A stretch of 64,000 nt of DNA, from assembly GCA_910588655.1 (NCBI GenBank), contig CAJUPJ010000006.1, positions 62,001-126,000 on the forward strand. The letters run 5' to 3'. Below are positions 1 to 8,830 of this stretch, one piece after another. Source of the stretch: an uncultured Lachnospiraceae bacterium (GTDB lineage: Bacteria > Bacillota > Clostridia > Lachnospirales > Lachnospiraceae). Each line of letters begins with the position of its first letter. Position 1 is the stretch's first letter. Made by a program: the position numbers and the translations under genes. The notes under the pieces are model-generated. The model worked only from the letters and a program-made list of their open reading frames with translations. It searched no databases and was not told the origin of the DNA.

Positions 1-1
1 G

Positions 2-364
2 AAAGAGTGCATACCTGTAGTGCCTGCACAGCATTATTTTATGGGAGGGATTAAAGTAAACAGTGACAGCAGGACATCCATGCCATATCTTTATGCTGTA
101 GGTGAAACTTCATGCAACGGCGTGCATGGGCGCAACCGCCTTGCAAGTAATTCGCTTCTTGAATCAATGGTATTTGCAGAAAGGGCAGCAGATGCAATAA
201 ATAAAGAAATGCTGTCAGATGCAGGTAAATATAATAAGTTAGATGATGTAAGTTTTTTACGGCTGGCATGCCTTGAGGATTACAACAATATAGAAGCCCT
301 TAGTAATGAATATAAGGAAATAGTGCTTAATGAAATAGAAAAGGAGAAGAAAAGACATGAATGA
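2..364 (+). CDS. nadB: L-aspartate oxidase, C-terminal part
   Basis: This is the 3' end of the flavoenzyme that oxidises L-aspartate to iminoaspartate, the first step of de novo NAD synthesis. The reading frame is open from the left edge of the window. It carries the C-terminal signature of the family: [14 protein letters not shown] near the start, then LYAVGE, and [10 protein letters not shown], which lines the active site and FAD region. After it comes the usual helical tail. The frame overlaps the start of nadC by 8 bases, so the two are translationally coupled in a nad operon. The N-terminal FAD-binding part, and nadA if present, lie outside the window. The identification is firm; the gene is partial only because of the window edge. 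Confidence 0.93.
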   Translation, partial: KECIPVVPAQHYFMGGIKVNSDSRTSMPYLYAVGETSCNGVHGRNRLASNSLLESMVFAERAADAINKEMLSDAGKYNKLDDVSFLRLACLEDYNNIEALSNEYKEIVLNEIEKEKKRHE

Positions 365-1211
365 CCCAGTGGCTTTAAAAATAAATGCAGACAGATATAT
401 ACGTATGGCGCTTGAAGAAGATATTACAAGCGGGGATATATCAACAAGCTGTGTAATGCCTGTATACCAGAAAGGACAGGCAGAACTTATATGCAAACAG
501 GATGGTATAATAGCAGGTCTTGGAGTATTTAAAAGGGTATTTGAAATGCTTGACAGCACTGTGGATTTTGATATGCGCGCCAATGAAGGCGGCAAAGTTA
601 AGAATGGGGAACTTATGGCTGTAGTTACAGGTGATATAAGGGCACTTCTTTCAGGTGAGCGTACAGCACTTAACTTTCTCCAGAGAATGAGCGGGATTGC
701 AACATATACTAATTCTATAGTGAAGCTTCTTGAAGGAAGCAGGACAACCCTTCTTGATACAAGAAAAACAACACCTAATATGAGGATTTTTGAGAAGTAT
801 GCAGTAAAGGCAGGCGGCGGAAGCAACCACCGTTACAATCTTTCAGACGGGGTAATGCTTAAAGATAACCATATAGGTGCGGCAGGAAGTATTACAAAGG
901 CAGTCCAGATGGCAAAAGCTAATGTATCATTTGTACATAAAATAGAAGTTGAAACAGAAAACCTTGATATGGTGCGTGAGGCAGTGGAAGCAGGTGCAGA
1001 TATAATAATGCTTGATAATATGTCACCAGAGGAAATGAAAGAGGCTGTAAGGATAATAGACGGAAGGGCACTTACAGAATGTTCGGGAAATGTTACTAAA
1101 GAGAATATTAAAAATATAATTGATATAGGTGTTGATTTTGTTTCAAGTGGTGCGCTTACACATTCAGCGCCAATACTGGATATTTCTTTAAAAAACTTAC
1201 ATGCTGTCTGA
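357..1211 (+). CDS. nadC: Nicotinate-nucleotide pyrophosphorylase (quinolinate phosphoribosyltransferase)
   Basis: Converts quinolinate plus PRPP to nicotinate mononucleotide, CO2 and pyrophosphate, the last step of the quinolinate branch of NAD synthesis; cytosolic. At 284 residues it has the normal family length. Family motifs are present in order: [13 protein letters not shown] near the N-terminus, [27 protein letters not shown], then [20 protein letters not shown], and in the barrel EVE followed by ADIIMLDNM. The RTA, DTRKT and KDNH stretches hold the phosphate and PRPP-binding basic residues. The ATG overlaps the end of nadB, with GGAGAAG just upstream inside nadB. A strong stem-loop with a T-run follows, so this is the last gene of the operon. 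Confidence 0.97.
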   Translation: MNDPVALKINADRYIRMALEEDITSGDISTSCVMPVYQKGQAELICKQDGIIAGLGVFKRVFEMLDSTVDFDMRANEGGKVKNGELMAVVTGDIRALLSGERTALNFLQRMSGIATYTNSIVKLLEGSRTTLLDTRKTTPNMRIFEKYAVKAGGGSNHRYNLSDGVMLKDNHIGAAGSITKAVQMAKANVSFVHKIEVETENLDMVREAVEAGADIIMLDNMSPEEMKEAVRIIDGRALTECSGNVTKENIKNIIDIGVDFVSSGALTHSAPILDISLKNLHAV

Positions 1212-1251
1212 TAAGTTTTAATACTAGTATTTAACAATTTAGCTATAAAAA

Positions 1252-1285
1252 AGCAGGCATATTTTTAAGTATAGCCTGCTTTTTG
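1252..1285 (+). terminator. Rho-independent terminator of the nad operon
   Basis: A stem made of AGCAGGC (1252-1258) and GCCTGCT (1274-1280) is extended by flanking A and T runs and ends in TTTTT. It lies 40 bases after the nadC stop. The flanking A-run could also let it act weakly on the opposite strand, where the CAP protein gene ends at 1354. Confidence 0.85.
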
Positions 1286-1353
1286 TGGTTTTGTAATTAA
1301 ATTATACTGACTCTGGCATCATTATATTATATTATATCTAATTTTTTAATATT

Positions 1354-3363
1354 TTATATTGCTTTAAAGCGGGATTTTCTTGACATTCCCCTGGCTTTAA
1401 AAATATTTTCATAAGCTTTTAATTTACTTTTAGCTGTTTTTACCTTTACACTGGCTGCACCTTTGCTAAATGCACTTTTGCCCACATTGCTGGCTGTAAG
1501 TTTATTGGTTTTTACAGTTATATTATTCAGCTTTTTACATCCAGAAAATGCATTTGCACCAATTTTTTTAACTTTAGACGGAATAGTAATGCTTTTTAGT
1601 GATGTACATTTCTTAAATGCATTTGCGCCTATTGAGGTTATACTTTTACTTAATTTTACTGATTTAAGTTTAGCGGATTTTTCTAATGCCCCTTTACCTA
1701 TTGATGTTACTTTATATGTTTCTCCTTTAATATTTACAAAATCTAAAATTACAACTTTGTTTAATGTTTTTTTGGCACTTCCAATAAATTCTGCTGTTTT
1801 GTTTGTTCCAGTGTTTGTAACTTTATATACAGTTTCAGTTGTTTTATCTGTAACTATTGTGCCTTTCTTTATACCGCTGCCAGTTTCAGGATTATCTTCT
1901 GCAGGTGCTGGTGTAGTAACTGTTTCTGGTACTGGCGGAGGAGATGGTACTTCTGTTGCAGCAGGAACAGGTGAAGGTGTAACTACCGGTTTTGGTGAAG
2001 GTGTAACTGATGGCTTTGGGGTTGCTGTTGGTTTTACTGTAGGCTTAACTGTAGGTTTTGGGGTTGCTGTTGGTTTTACCGTAGGTTTAACTGTAGGTTT
2101 TGGAGTTACTGATGGCGCAGGTGAAGGTGTAGGCTTTATTGATGGTGACGGGCTGGCAGATGGTGTATTTCCGCCAGGTATCTGCGATGGTGAGGCAGAT
2201 GGTGATGGGGCAATAGCAGATGGCGAAACACTTGCACCAGGTACAGATGAAGGGTCTGCGGATGGCAGGGTACTTGTATCTGGGGCACTTGTATCTGGTG
2301 TTTCTGTGTCTGCTGCTTCAAGGTCAAAAAAGCTTACAGTATATGATACAGGTTCTTTAAGACCAGTGATTTCAACCTTAAATATATCACCTGCTTTATA
2401 TTCTATTCCATTGCCAGGCCTGAATATAATACAGCCTTTCTGTCCATAATTATCATTATTTACATAAAATTTACCATCTGCTGATGAATTTGAGAAATTC
2501 CATTTCTGTCCGTCGTTTTTTCTTACTAATGAAATATTTATGGAACTTTCATCTACAACATAACCCATTGAAACAGACCAGGGAAATTTTTCACCAAAAT
2601 AGCTGGCAGGCATATTTTGAGCTGGCCACATTACACCATACTCTTTTGCGGATGTGTTGCTCATGTCAAACGAATATAAAGAACTGTATGTGCCATTTAC
2701 GCCACTAACTGCACCAAAGCCGGTTTTACCCATAGAAGGATTGATAATCCAGCGCCTGTGTCCAACCCTGTCAATATTGCTGTTGTCGCCATCCTCCATC
2801 CAGCCTGACACAATAGTGGAATTTAAACTGCGGTTTTTCCATGATGCCATTGCTATATTAGAAGAGCCTGCGCCTTTTTTTGCAAGTGCATACATCTCAT
2901 CTGTCATGCCATCTGGCTGTTCTGGAAAATGTGATAATTCTTTATTAATATAATTAGCAAGTGAGCCTGCCTGTGCAAGCTGGCTGTATTCATCAGATAA
3001 TACCACATTGTCCTGTATGCCTGCAATGTACCTGACCTGGTTTAACATTTTAATTGCAGACTGTAGTGTTTCATCAGATAATTTTCCAAGTGAATAAGGT
3101 TTTTCTGTGCCTGGTTCTTCTGCAAATGACAAAGCATCCTCAAGTGCAACGTTGCTGGCTTTGGCATAGTCCCGTATTTCATCCTGTGTATGGTACTGGA
3201 CATTAACACCAGTGGCTTCTTCATAACCATTATCTGACTGTGTTGTACTTTCTGCCCTGGCTTTTATGCTGTCATTGTCTGTATTAAATGGTAAGCCTGT
3301 TAATAATGTAGCTGACAGTGACACGCAAAGAGCACCAGAAATTACTTTTTTTCTTAATTTCAT
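1354..3363 (-). CDS. Secreted CAP-domain protein with Pro/Thr linker and BspA-type leucine-rich repeats
   Basis: A 669-residue exported protein. Residues 1 to about 37 form a signal peptide (basic start, hydrophobic core, ARA end). Residues about 85-250 resemble a CAP/SCP domain: a conserved helix with LNQVRYIAG, then SHFPEQPDGM, and VGHRRWIINP, typical of bacterial CAP proteins. Next comes a low-complexity linker rich in Ser, Pro and Thr with PKPTVKPT repeats (about 355-490). The C-terminus has LRR_5 (BspA-like) repeats such as SITSIGANAFKKCTSLKSI, ending in a basic tail. The start has a GGAG-type ribosome site (reverse of tctcctt at 3372-3378). The gene stands alone. A wall-spanning surface protein with peptidoglycan or host-matrix contact is inferred; the CAP domain's activity is unknown. 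Confidence 0.85.
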   Translation of the reverse strand: MKLRKKVISGALCVSLSATLLTGLPFNTDNDSIKARAESTTQSDNGYEEATGVNVQYHTQDEIRDYAKASNVALEDALSFAEEPGTEKPYSLGKLSDETLQSAIKMLNQVRYIAGIQDNVVLSDEYSQLAQAGSLANYINKELSHFPEQPDGMTDEMYALAKKGAGSSNIAMASWKNRSLNSTIVSGWMEDGDNSNIDRVGHRRWIINPSMGKTGFGAVSGVNGTYSSLYSFDMSNTSAKEYGVMWPAQNMPASYFGEKFPWSVSMGYVVDESSINISLVRKNDGQKWNFSNSSADGKFYVNNDNYGQKGCIIFRPGNGIEYKAGDIFKVEITGLKEPVSYTVSFFDLEAADTETPDTSAPDTSTLPSADPSSVPGASVSPSAIAPSPSASPSQIPGGNTPSASPSPSIKPTPSPAPSVTPKPTVKPTVKPTATPKPTVKPTVKPTATPKPSVTPSPKPVVTPSPVPAATEVPSPPPVPETVTTPAPAEDNPETGSGIKKGTIVTDKTTETVYKVTNTGTNKTAEFIGSAKKTLNKVVILDFVNIKGETYKVTSIGKGALEKSAKLKSVKLSKSITSIGANAFKKCTSLKSITIPSKVKKIGANAFSGCKKLNNITVKTNKLTASNVGKSAFSKGAASVKVKTAKSKLKAYENIFKARGMSRKSRFKAI
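2012..2095. repeat. Two 42-bp tandem repeats coding the Pro/Thr/Lys linker
   Basis: Two 42-bp units, 2012-2053 and 2054-2095, differ at only a few positions. They encode the PKPTVKPTVKPTAT repeat of the CAP-domain protein on the minus strand. Units of this kind can change in number by slippage, so linker length may vary between strains. Confidence 0.8.
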
Positions 3364-3457
3364 TTTGTTATTCTCCTTTTTATTATTTGTTTGTAGAAAT
3401 TTTACAAGAAAGATTATAACACAAATTTATAAATCTTTCAAAACTTCTGTATATAAG

Positions 3458-3533
3458 CCACATCCATTTCATAAATTCCCACTTGGTAAACTGTAAATTA
3501 TCATATGTTTGGGAATTTATAGAACGGACGTGG
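3458..3533. repeat. Short copy of the foldback repeat family
   Basis: Imperfect inverted arms 3458-3481 (CCACATCC...ATAAATTCCCA) and 3510-3533 (TGGGAATTTAT...GGACGTGG) flank AAACTGTAAATTATCATATG. The centre and right arm match the right end of the element at 23712-23884 (AACTGTAAATTATCATGTGT, then TTTGGAAATTTAT). I read it as a shortened member of the same intergenic palindromic family. Confidence 0.6.
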
Positions 3534-3620
3534 ATACAAGCTGCTAAATTTTTTAATGGCGGTTTTTAACTTTTTTATGGTAATATATTAAGAGAAGTAA
3601 AATGGAAAGGCGGGCGGAAT

Positions 3621-4679
3621 ATGAGTCCAGAGAAGGAAAAAGGTGGGCATGAGTTATTAGTTTATTCTGTTGCACATTTTGTTGTGGACTTTTCATGTGC
3701 ATTTATAATGGCAGGGATGGTAATGGAAAAGGAAACAGGTGCAGCATTGCTTCTAATTTATAATTTTTGTGCATTTGCAATGCAGATATTTATTGGAATT
3801 GCAGCAGATTATATTAATAAAAATGCTGTTGTTGCAACGGCTGGATGCGTTTTTGTTGCATTATCCTGTTTTTTCCATGAGAACCTTATTATAGTAGTTA
3901 TAATTGCAGGACTTGGCAACGCAATGTTCCATATTGGCGCGGGAGTTGATATATTAAACTCTGGAATAAGCAGTTCAAAAATATTTCCAGCAGGTATGTT
4001 TGTGTCAATGGGCGCGTTTGGGATTTATCTTGGAAAAGTGCTTGGCAGCAAGGCATATATGCAGGCTGTAGTTATAATATTGCTGTTTGTAATGGCATTA
4101 TTAGTTTTATTAACAGCAGCATATTCAGGCAAGCTTGTATCATCAGGCAACATGAAAGTTTCATTTAGTATAAAAAGTACCTGGCATTATATATCAGCTA
4201 TTATGTTTTTTGGTGTAGTGGTTATAAGGTCTTATATGGGCATGGTTATGCACTTTCCGTGGCAGGGAAGCATTGCCTGTGGCGCATTGCTTATAACAAT
4301 AATGACAGTGTCTGGCAAGTGTCTTGGAGGTGTGTTTGCAGATAAAGCAGGCAGCCTGAAGGCATCCATAATATCACTTGCAGGGGCAGCATTGCTTTTT
4401 ATGTTTTCTTCAAATGTTATAGCGGGACTTCTGGCAGTTTTTTTATTCCAGATGACAATGCCAGTAACATTGTGGTTTCTTGCAGGAATACTGGATAAGT
4501 GCCGGGGGTTTGCATTTGGAATACTTACATTTGCCCTGTTTGCCGGGTATTATGCCAGCTACAGGAAAACAGGGATATTTTTGCAGGACAGTACAATACT
4601 TTCAGTAATATCACTGGTTATGATGGTGGCAGGCATAATAACATTCTATGCTGGAAAGGGGAAAGGGGAGTGTGTTTAA
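3621..4679 (+). CDS. MFS-like multi-pass membrane protein
   Basis: A 352-residue, very hydrophobic protein with about ten to eleven predicted membrane segments. The N-terminus (LLVYSVAHFVVDFSCAFIMAG) and the short charged loop after the second pair of helices (GIAADYINKNA) resemble the motif-A region of major facilitator proteins. GNAMFHIGAG and GKCLGGVFADKAGS are typical MFS loop sequences. The length is a little short for a 12-helix carrier. It is the first gene of a three-gene unit: the next frame overlaps its end and the third overlaps the second. No substrate can be read from the sequence. The start is preceded by AAAGGCGGGCGG about 8 bases upstream. Confidence 0.65.
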   Translation: MSPEKEKGGHELLVYSVAHFVVDFSCAFIMAGMVMEKETGAALLLIYNFCAFAMQIFIGIAADYINKNAVVATAGCVFVALSCFFHENLIIVVIIAGLGNAMFHIGAGVDILNSGISSSKIFPAGMFVSMGAFGIYLGKVLGSKAYMQAVVIILLFVMALLVLLTAAYSGKLVSSGNMKVSFSIKSTWHYISAIMFFGVVVIRSYMGMVMHFPWQGSIACGALLITIMTVSGKCLGGVFADKAGSLKASIISLAGAALLFMFSSNVIAGLLAVFLFQMTMPVTLWFLAGILDKCRGFAFGILTFALFAGYYASYRKTGIFLQDSTILSVISLVMMVAGIITFYAGKGKGECV

Positions 4680-5028
4680 TACAGGAAGCATAATAGCATT
4701 AATTATATGTTTTGCAGTTACATATATACTTGAGGCAGTTTTTGCATTTTTGACAGGAAAACGCAGTAAAAAGGCAATGTTTATTATTTTTCTGGCAAAT
4801 ATTATAACAAATCCTGCTGCTAACCTGGTATACTGGACTGCAGGCAGTTATTTTAATAAAATTATCCTGGTACTTTTAATAGAAACGGGTGTGGTTGTGT
4901 CAGAATGGGGATGTTATGTAAACTTTAAACATGAATTTATACATCCTGCCAGGTTTTCACTTGGCACTAATATTTTTTCGTATTTTGCAGGCAGTATTAT
5001 ATTATTATTTATAAAGGGGGTTTTATAA
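4648..5028 (+). CDS. Small multi-pass membrane protein, unknown function
   Basis: A 126-residue hydrophobic protein with about four membrane segments; I do not recognise a family. It overlaps the end of the MFS-like gene by 32 bases if the ATG at 4648 is used. A GTG at 4672 in the same frame sits only one base after GGGGAG, too close for an ordinary ribosome site, so the start is uncertain and translation is probably coupled to the upstream gene. Its stop overlaps the ATG of the next gene (TAATG). Polar residues in the middle (ETGVVVSEWG, YVNFKHEFIHP) may matter for function, but that is only a guess. It probably works together with its two neighbours. Confidence 0.6.
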   Translation: MLERGKGSVFNTGSIIALIICFAVTYILEAVFAFLTGKRSKKAMFIIFLANIITNPAANLVYWTAGSYFNKIILVLLIETGVVVSEWGCYVNFKHEFIHPARFSLGTNIFSYFAGSIILLFIKGVL

Positions 5029-5339
5029 TGTGGTTAAAAAATGTAAAGGGAAATATAAATAAATTATGCTCTAAAGCAGCCTGTGTGGCAGTTTCAGCCT
5101 GCAGTATTCTTTTAAATAAAATATATGCACAGGCAGATTTGATAATAGAAGACCCAAATATGGAATATGCAAGGGAAGAAAATGTTACAACAGCATTAGA
5201 TATTATTATAATAGTTATTATAGCAGCATTAGTTGTTATTGGAATATTTGGAATATACAGAATGAAGAAGAAAGCAAAACAGGATGAATTAGATAATGAA
5301 ACAAGAATGATACAGAATAAAAAAGAGCAGGATTTATAA
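5028..5339 (+). CDS. Small secreted or membrane-anchored protein, unknown
   Basis: A 103-residue protein, third of the 3621-5339 unit, whose start overlaps the preceding stop. The first 36 residues look like a signal sequence or membrane anchor with a Cys-rich hydrophobic core (CSKAACVAVSACSILL) ending in AQA. An acidic stretch follows, then one strong membrane helix at about residues 58-82 and a Lys- and Glu-rich tail. This layout suggests an extracytoplasmic acidic loop and a cytoplasmic tail. No homologue is recognised. It is open, well spaced and in an operon, so it is very likely real, but I can assign no function. Confidence 0.6.
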   Translation: MWLKNVKGNINKLCSKAACVAVSACSILLNKIYAQADLIIEDPNMEYAREENVTTALDIIIIVIIAALVVIGIFGIYRMKKKAKQDELDNETRMIQNKKEQDL

Positions 5340-5350
5340 AACCAGATTAT

Positions 5351-5400
5351 ACAGCTTCCAGTTCCAGGATAAAGAATTTCCCTGGATAACTGGAAACTGT
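5351..5400. repeat. 50-bp palindrome, miniature member of the foldback family or shared terminator
   Basis: ACAGCTTCCAGTTCCAGG and the arm CCTGGATAACTGGAAACTGT fold on each other. GATAACTGGAAA is the same terminal sequence as in the larger elements (for example 37036-37048). It lies between two convergent genes and lacks a T-run on either strand, so a simple terminator is less likely than a repeat remnant, though it may still end transcripts. Confidence 0.55.
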
Positions 5401-5431
5401 AGCATACTGGATTTATATTCTGTATAATTTA

Positions 5432-6961
5432 TTACAGTTTTGCGATTTCTTTATACTGTTCTTTCAGGCAGTTATAAAGGTTTTTGTATATTTTATGGAA
5501 TTTATTGTACTGTACGTTATTATCCATATCTGGTTTACATTCTTTATCCAGGTCTTTATGAATCATTTTACGGCAGGCTTCTTCAACACTTGGGTATAAT
5601 CCAGCCCCAACGCCGGCAAGTATAGCAACACCAAGTGCAGGACCTTCTGTAGCCGTAACAGTATTTACATCACAGCCATACATATCAGCCATCATCTGGC
5701 GTTGTATAGTATTCTTTGCACCGCCGCCACATGCCATCATATCATCAGCTTTTACACCCATTTCCTGGAGAATATCCCGGCAGTCAGTAAGTGAATAGCA
5801 AATTCCTTCCATAAAAGCACGTGCAATATCAGCTTTGCTGTGCATACTTGAAAGCCCAAAAAGCACACCTCTGCAGTCCGGGTCAAGGTGAGGGGTACGT
5901 TCACCGTTAAGGTAAGGCAGGTAGAGCAGCCTGTTAGCGCCAATTGGTGTTTTCTCTATATCAGCATTAATTAGTTCAAAAACATTACAGCCTTTTTCTT
6001 CTGCTTCCTGCTTATATGCTGCGCCCATATTGTCAAGATACCATGAAAGTGAGTAACCTGCCGCCTGGGTTACACCCATTACATGCCATGCTCCAGGTAC
6101 TGCACAGCAGAAAGTATGTACGCGTCCCTGCGGGTCTATTGAAATCTTGCCTGAATGTGCATAAACAACACCACTTGTCCCAATAGTAGTAAATGCTTTG
6201 CCATCTTCCACAACACCTGTACCAACAGCAGCAGCAGCATTATCACCTGCACCGCCAACAACAACTGTAGAAGTGGAAAGACCTGTTTTTTCTGCAATTT
6301 CTGGCAGGATAGTACCTGTTACTTCTGGTGATTCATATACCTTTGCAAGAAGGCTCTTGTCAATGCCAAGCTGGTCAAGCACTTCATCAGACCACTGGCG
6401 GGCTGGTACATCAAGAAGCTGCATACCGGAGGCATCAGATACTTCTGTTGCAAATTCACCAGTAAGTATATACCTTACATAATCCTTTGGAAGGAGTATA
6501 TGCCTGCATTTGGCATAATTTTCAGGTTCATTATTGCGTACCCATAAGATTTTAGAAGCAGTAAAACCTGTCATTGCAGGATTTGCTGTTATTTCTACAA
6601 GGCGTTTAGCGCCAATTTTTTCTGTCATTTCTTCACATTCTTTTCCAGTACGCTGGTCACACCATATAATAGAAGGACGTATAACATCCCCGTTTTCATC
6701 AAGCATTACAAGGCCATGCATCTGTCCGGATATACCAAGACCCTTAATATCATCTGCATTTACACCAGATTCTTTAACAACCTTTGATATAGTTTCAATG
6801 GCAGCATCGCGCCAGTCTTCAGGCTTCTGTTCTGCCCATCCGTTATTTGGAGTATACAGGGGATATTCTTTGCCAGCTGAAGCTATGACATCCCCGTTTT
6901 CATTAAATAAAACTGTCTTTGTGGAAGAAGTTCCCAAATCAATACCAATTAAGTAATTCAT
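5432..6961 (-). CDS. xylB: FGGY-family carbohydrate kinase, probably xylulokinase
   Basis: Phosphorylates a ketopentose, most likely D-xylulose to xylulose 5-phosphate for the pentose phosphate pathway. The FGGY kinase fold is clear: MNYLIGIDLGTSSTKTVLF (phosphate-1 loop), WAEQKPEDW, GLGISGQMHGLV, IIWCDQRTG, GGAGDNAAAAVGTG with the expected catalytic Asp, GTSGVVYAHSG, and a C-terminal GGGAKN adenosine loop. With the start at 6961 it is 509 residues, normal for XylB. This start is preferred because AAAGGA lies just upstream; an upstream in-frame ATG at 6979 adds six residues and overlaps that site. It lies 141 bases downstream of an isomerase gene on the same strand, so the two are probably co-transcribed. 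The exact sugar is an inference. Confidence 0.85.
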   Translation of the reverse strand: MNYLIGIDLGTSSTKTVLFNENGDVIASAGKEYPLYTPNNGWAEQKPEDWRDAAIETISKVVKESGVNADDIKGLGISGQMHGLVMLDENGDVIRPSIIWCDQRTGKECEEMTEKIGAKRLVEITANPAMTGFTASKILWVRNNEPENYAKCRHILLPKDYVRYILTGEFATEVSDASGMQLLDVPARQWSDEVLDQLGIDKSLLAKVYESPEVTGTILPEIAEKTGLSTSTVVVGGAGDNAAAAVGTGVVEDGKAFTTIGTSGVVYAHSGKISIDPQGRVHTFCCAVPGAWHVMGVTQAAGYSLSWYLDNMGAAYKQEAEEKGCNVFELINADIEKTPIGANRLLYLPYLNGERTPHLDPDCRGVLFGLSSMHSKADIARAFMEGICYSLTDCRDILQEMGVKADDMMACGGGAKNTIQRQMMADMYGCDVNTVTATEGPALGVAILAGVGAGLYPSVEEACRKMIHKDLDKECKPDMDNNVQYNKFHKIYKNLYNCLKEQYKEIAKL

Positions 6962-7102
6962 TCTAAAATATCCTTTCATATTAAGCCAGGCGGGTAATAT
7001 AACCCTCTATATTGTATGACTTGTTAAAAATTAAATAACAGGCGGCAGCATAAAGCTACCACCCATAAACTGCATATTCCCAGACTAGGCAAATGGACAA
7101 GG

Positions 7103-8593
7103 TTATGCAAATGGATTTTCTGTTTTATAAAGCATTCCTTTAGGCTGGTTAAAGCCGATTTCATCAACATCAACACCAATATATTTGAATACTTCATATA
7201 ATGTTTTGCCAAAGTGTCCAAAGGCAACAGCGCCGTGGTGAGGATAGTTACCCTCAATAAGTACATGGCGGTAGAAGCGTCCCATTTCAGGAATAGCAAA
7301 AATTCCAATAGCACCAAATGAACGTGTAGCAACAGGAAGGACTTCACCCTGTGCAATATATCCACGGAGTTTAGCATCAGCAGTGCTCTGGAGGCGGAAG
7401 AATGTAATATCGCCAGGAATTATATCACCTTCAAGAGTGCCGTTTGTAACTTCAATAGGAAGTGAACGTGCCATAATCATCTGGTACTTCATTTCACATG
7501 AAGAAAGCTTGCTTGAAGCTGTGTTGCCGCAGTGGAAAGCCATAAATGTATCTTTCTGTGTATAGTTAAACTTCTTCTCAATATCTTCTGCAAATATATC
7601 AGCAGGTACAGAGTTATTAATATCAAGAAGAGTAACAGCATCTTCGCTTACTACAGTTCCGATAAATTCACTTAAGCAGCCATAAATATCAACTTCACAA
7701 GAAACAGGTATTCCCATTTTTGTAAGGCGGCTGTTTACATAACAAGGAACAAATCCAAACTGTGTCTGGAATGCAGGCCAGCATTTGCCAGCAATAGCAA
7801 CAAATTCCCTGTAGCCTCTGTGTTCTTCAATCCAGTCAAGAAGAGTAAGTTCATACTGTGCAAGCTTTTCAAGTATTTCAGGTTTCTTATTGCCTGCACC
7901 AAGCTCTTCCTCCATATCCTTAATAACACCAGGAATACGGTCATCACCAGCATGTTTATTAAATGCCTCAAATAAATCAAGCTCTGAATTTTCTTCGATT
8001 TCAACACCGATATTGTAAAGCTGCTTGATTGGTGCATTACATGCAAGGAAATTAAGAGGGCGTGGGCCAAAGCTTATAATTTTAAGGTGTGTTAAACCAT
8101 ATACAGCACGTGCAATAGGAACAAATTCATGAATCATGTCAGCACATTCCTCTGCTGTGCCTACAGGATATTCAGGAATATAAGCCTGTACATTGCGGAG
8201 CTTTAAGTTATAGCTTGCATTCAGCATACCACAATAAGCGTCACCACGTCCCTGGATAAGACCTCCGTCTTTAGAAGTTTCTTCTGCTGCTGCAACAAAC
8301 ATCTTAGGACCTTCAAAATGTTTAGCAAGAAGTGTTTCAGAGATTTCCGGACCAAAGTTGCCTAAATATACGCAAAGTGCATTACAGCCAGCTTTCTTGA
8401 TGTCTTCAAGGGCCTGTACCATATGTATTTCACTTTCAACTATACATACAGGACATTCGTAAATATCCTCAGCACCATACTTATCTGTGTACGCTTTTAC
8501 AAGATTTTCCCTCCTTGTTACTGAAAGTGTCTCAGGGAAGCAGTCCCTGCTTACTGCGACGATACCAATTTTCATTTTTGGCAGATTATTCAT
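7103..8593 (-). CDS. L-fucose/L-arabinose isomerase-fold sugar isomerase
   Basis: A 496-residue cytosolic protein related to the L-fucose/L-arabinose isomerase fold. Recognisable parts are the N-terminal Rossmann-like segment (KIGIVAVSRDCFPET), CVYLGNFGPEISETLLAKHF, an acidic central region with VSCEVDIYGCLSEFIG, TLLDINNSV, and FHCGNTASSKL. The C-terminal third has GDITFFRLQSTADAKL and a His-rich HHGAVAFGHFGKTLYE. Family members interconvert aldoses and ketoses with a divalent metal; the Glu, Asp and His residues just named are candidate ligands, not proven ones. The xylulokinase gene next to it suggests that its product is a ketopentose. The start at 8593 is preceded by AAAGGACGG. D-xylose, D-arabinose and L-fucose are all possible substrates. 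Confidence 0.72.
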   Translation of the reverse strand: MNNLPKMKIGIVAVSRDCFPETLSVTRRENLVKAYTDKYGAEDIYECPVCIVESEIHMVQALEDIKKAGCNALCVYLGNFGPEISETLLAKHFEGPKMFVAAAEETSKDGGLIQGRGDAYCGMLNASYNLKLRNVQAYIPEYPVGTAEECADMIHEFVPIARAVYGLTHLKIISFGPRPLNFLACNAPIKQLYNIGVEIEENSELDLFEAFNKHAGDDRIPGVIKDMEEELGAGNKKPEILEKLAQYELTLLDWIEEHRGYREFVAIAGKCWPAFQTQFGFVPCYVNSRLTKMGIPVSCEVDIYGCLSEFIGTVVSEDAVTLLDINNSVPADIFAEDIEKKFNYTQKDTFMAFHCGNTASSKLSSCEMKYQMIMARSLPIEVTNGTLEGDIIPGDITFFRLQSTADAKLRGYIAQGEVLPVATRSFGAIGIFAIPEMGRFYRHVLIEGNYPHHGAVAFGHFGKTLYEVFKYIGVDVDEIGFNQPKGMLYKTENPFA

Positions 8594-8830
8594 TTTATAA
8601 ACCGTCCTTTCTTAAATATAATTTATTGATATTTTGATTAATATTTGCCTGTATAATATTAAAATATATGATTAGCAAATATTACAATCTTCACTTCTCC
8701 ATTCTATTACATTTTAATATATTTTGCAATAAAAATAAGTTTAAACATGGTGCATTTTTGTAATAAATATAGTAAAATAATACATATAGGAATATTTACG
8801 TTTTACATAGTATTGGAGGTTTGTATATAA

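Noticed and set aside
257..826. 189-codon minus-strand frame opposite nadC
   Set aside because: Lies wholly opposite nadB and nadC; composition is that of a shadow and there is no ribosome site.
1463..2449. 328-codon plus-strand frame, Gly/Val-rich
   Set aside because: It is the complement of the Pro/Thr/Lys-rich linker and repeats of the minus-strand CAP protein, with no ribosome site and a low-complexity sequence.
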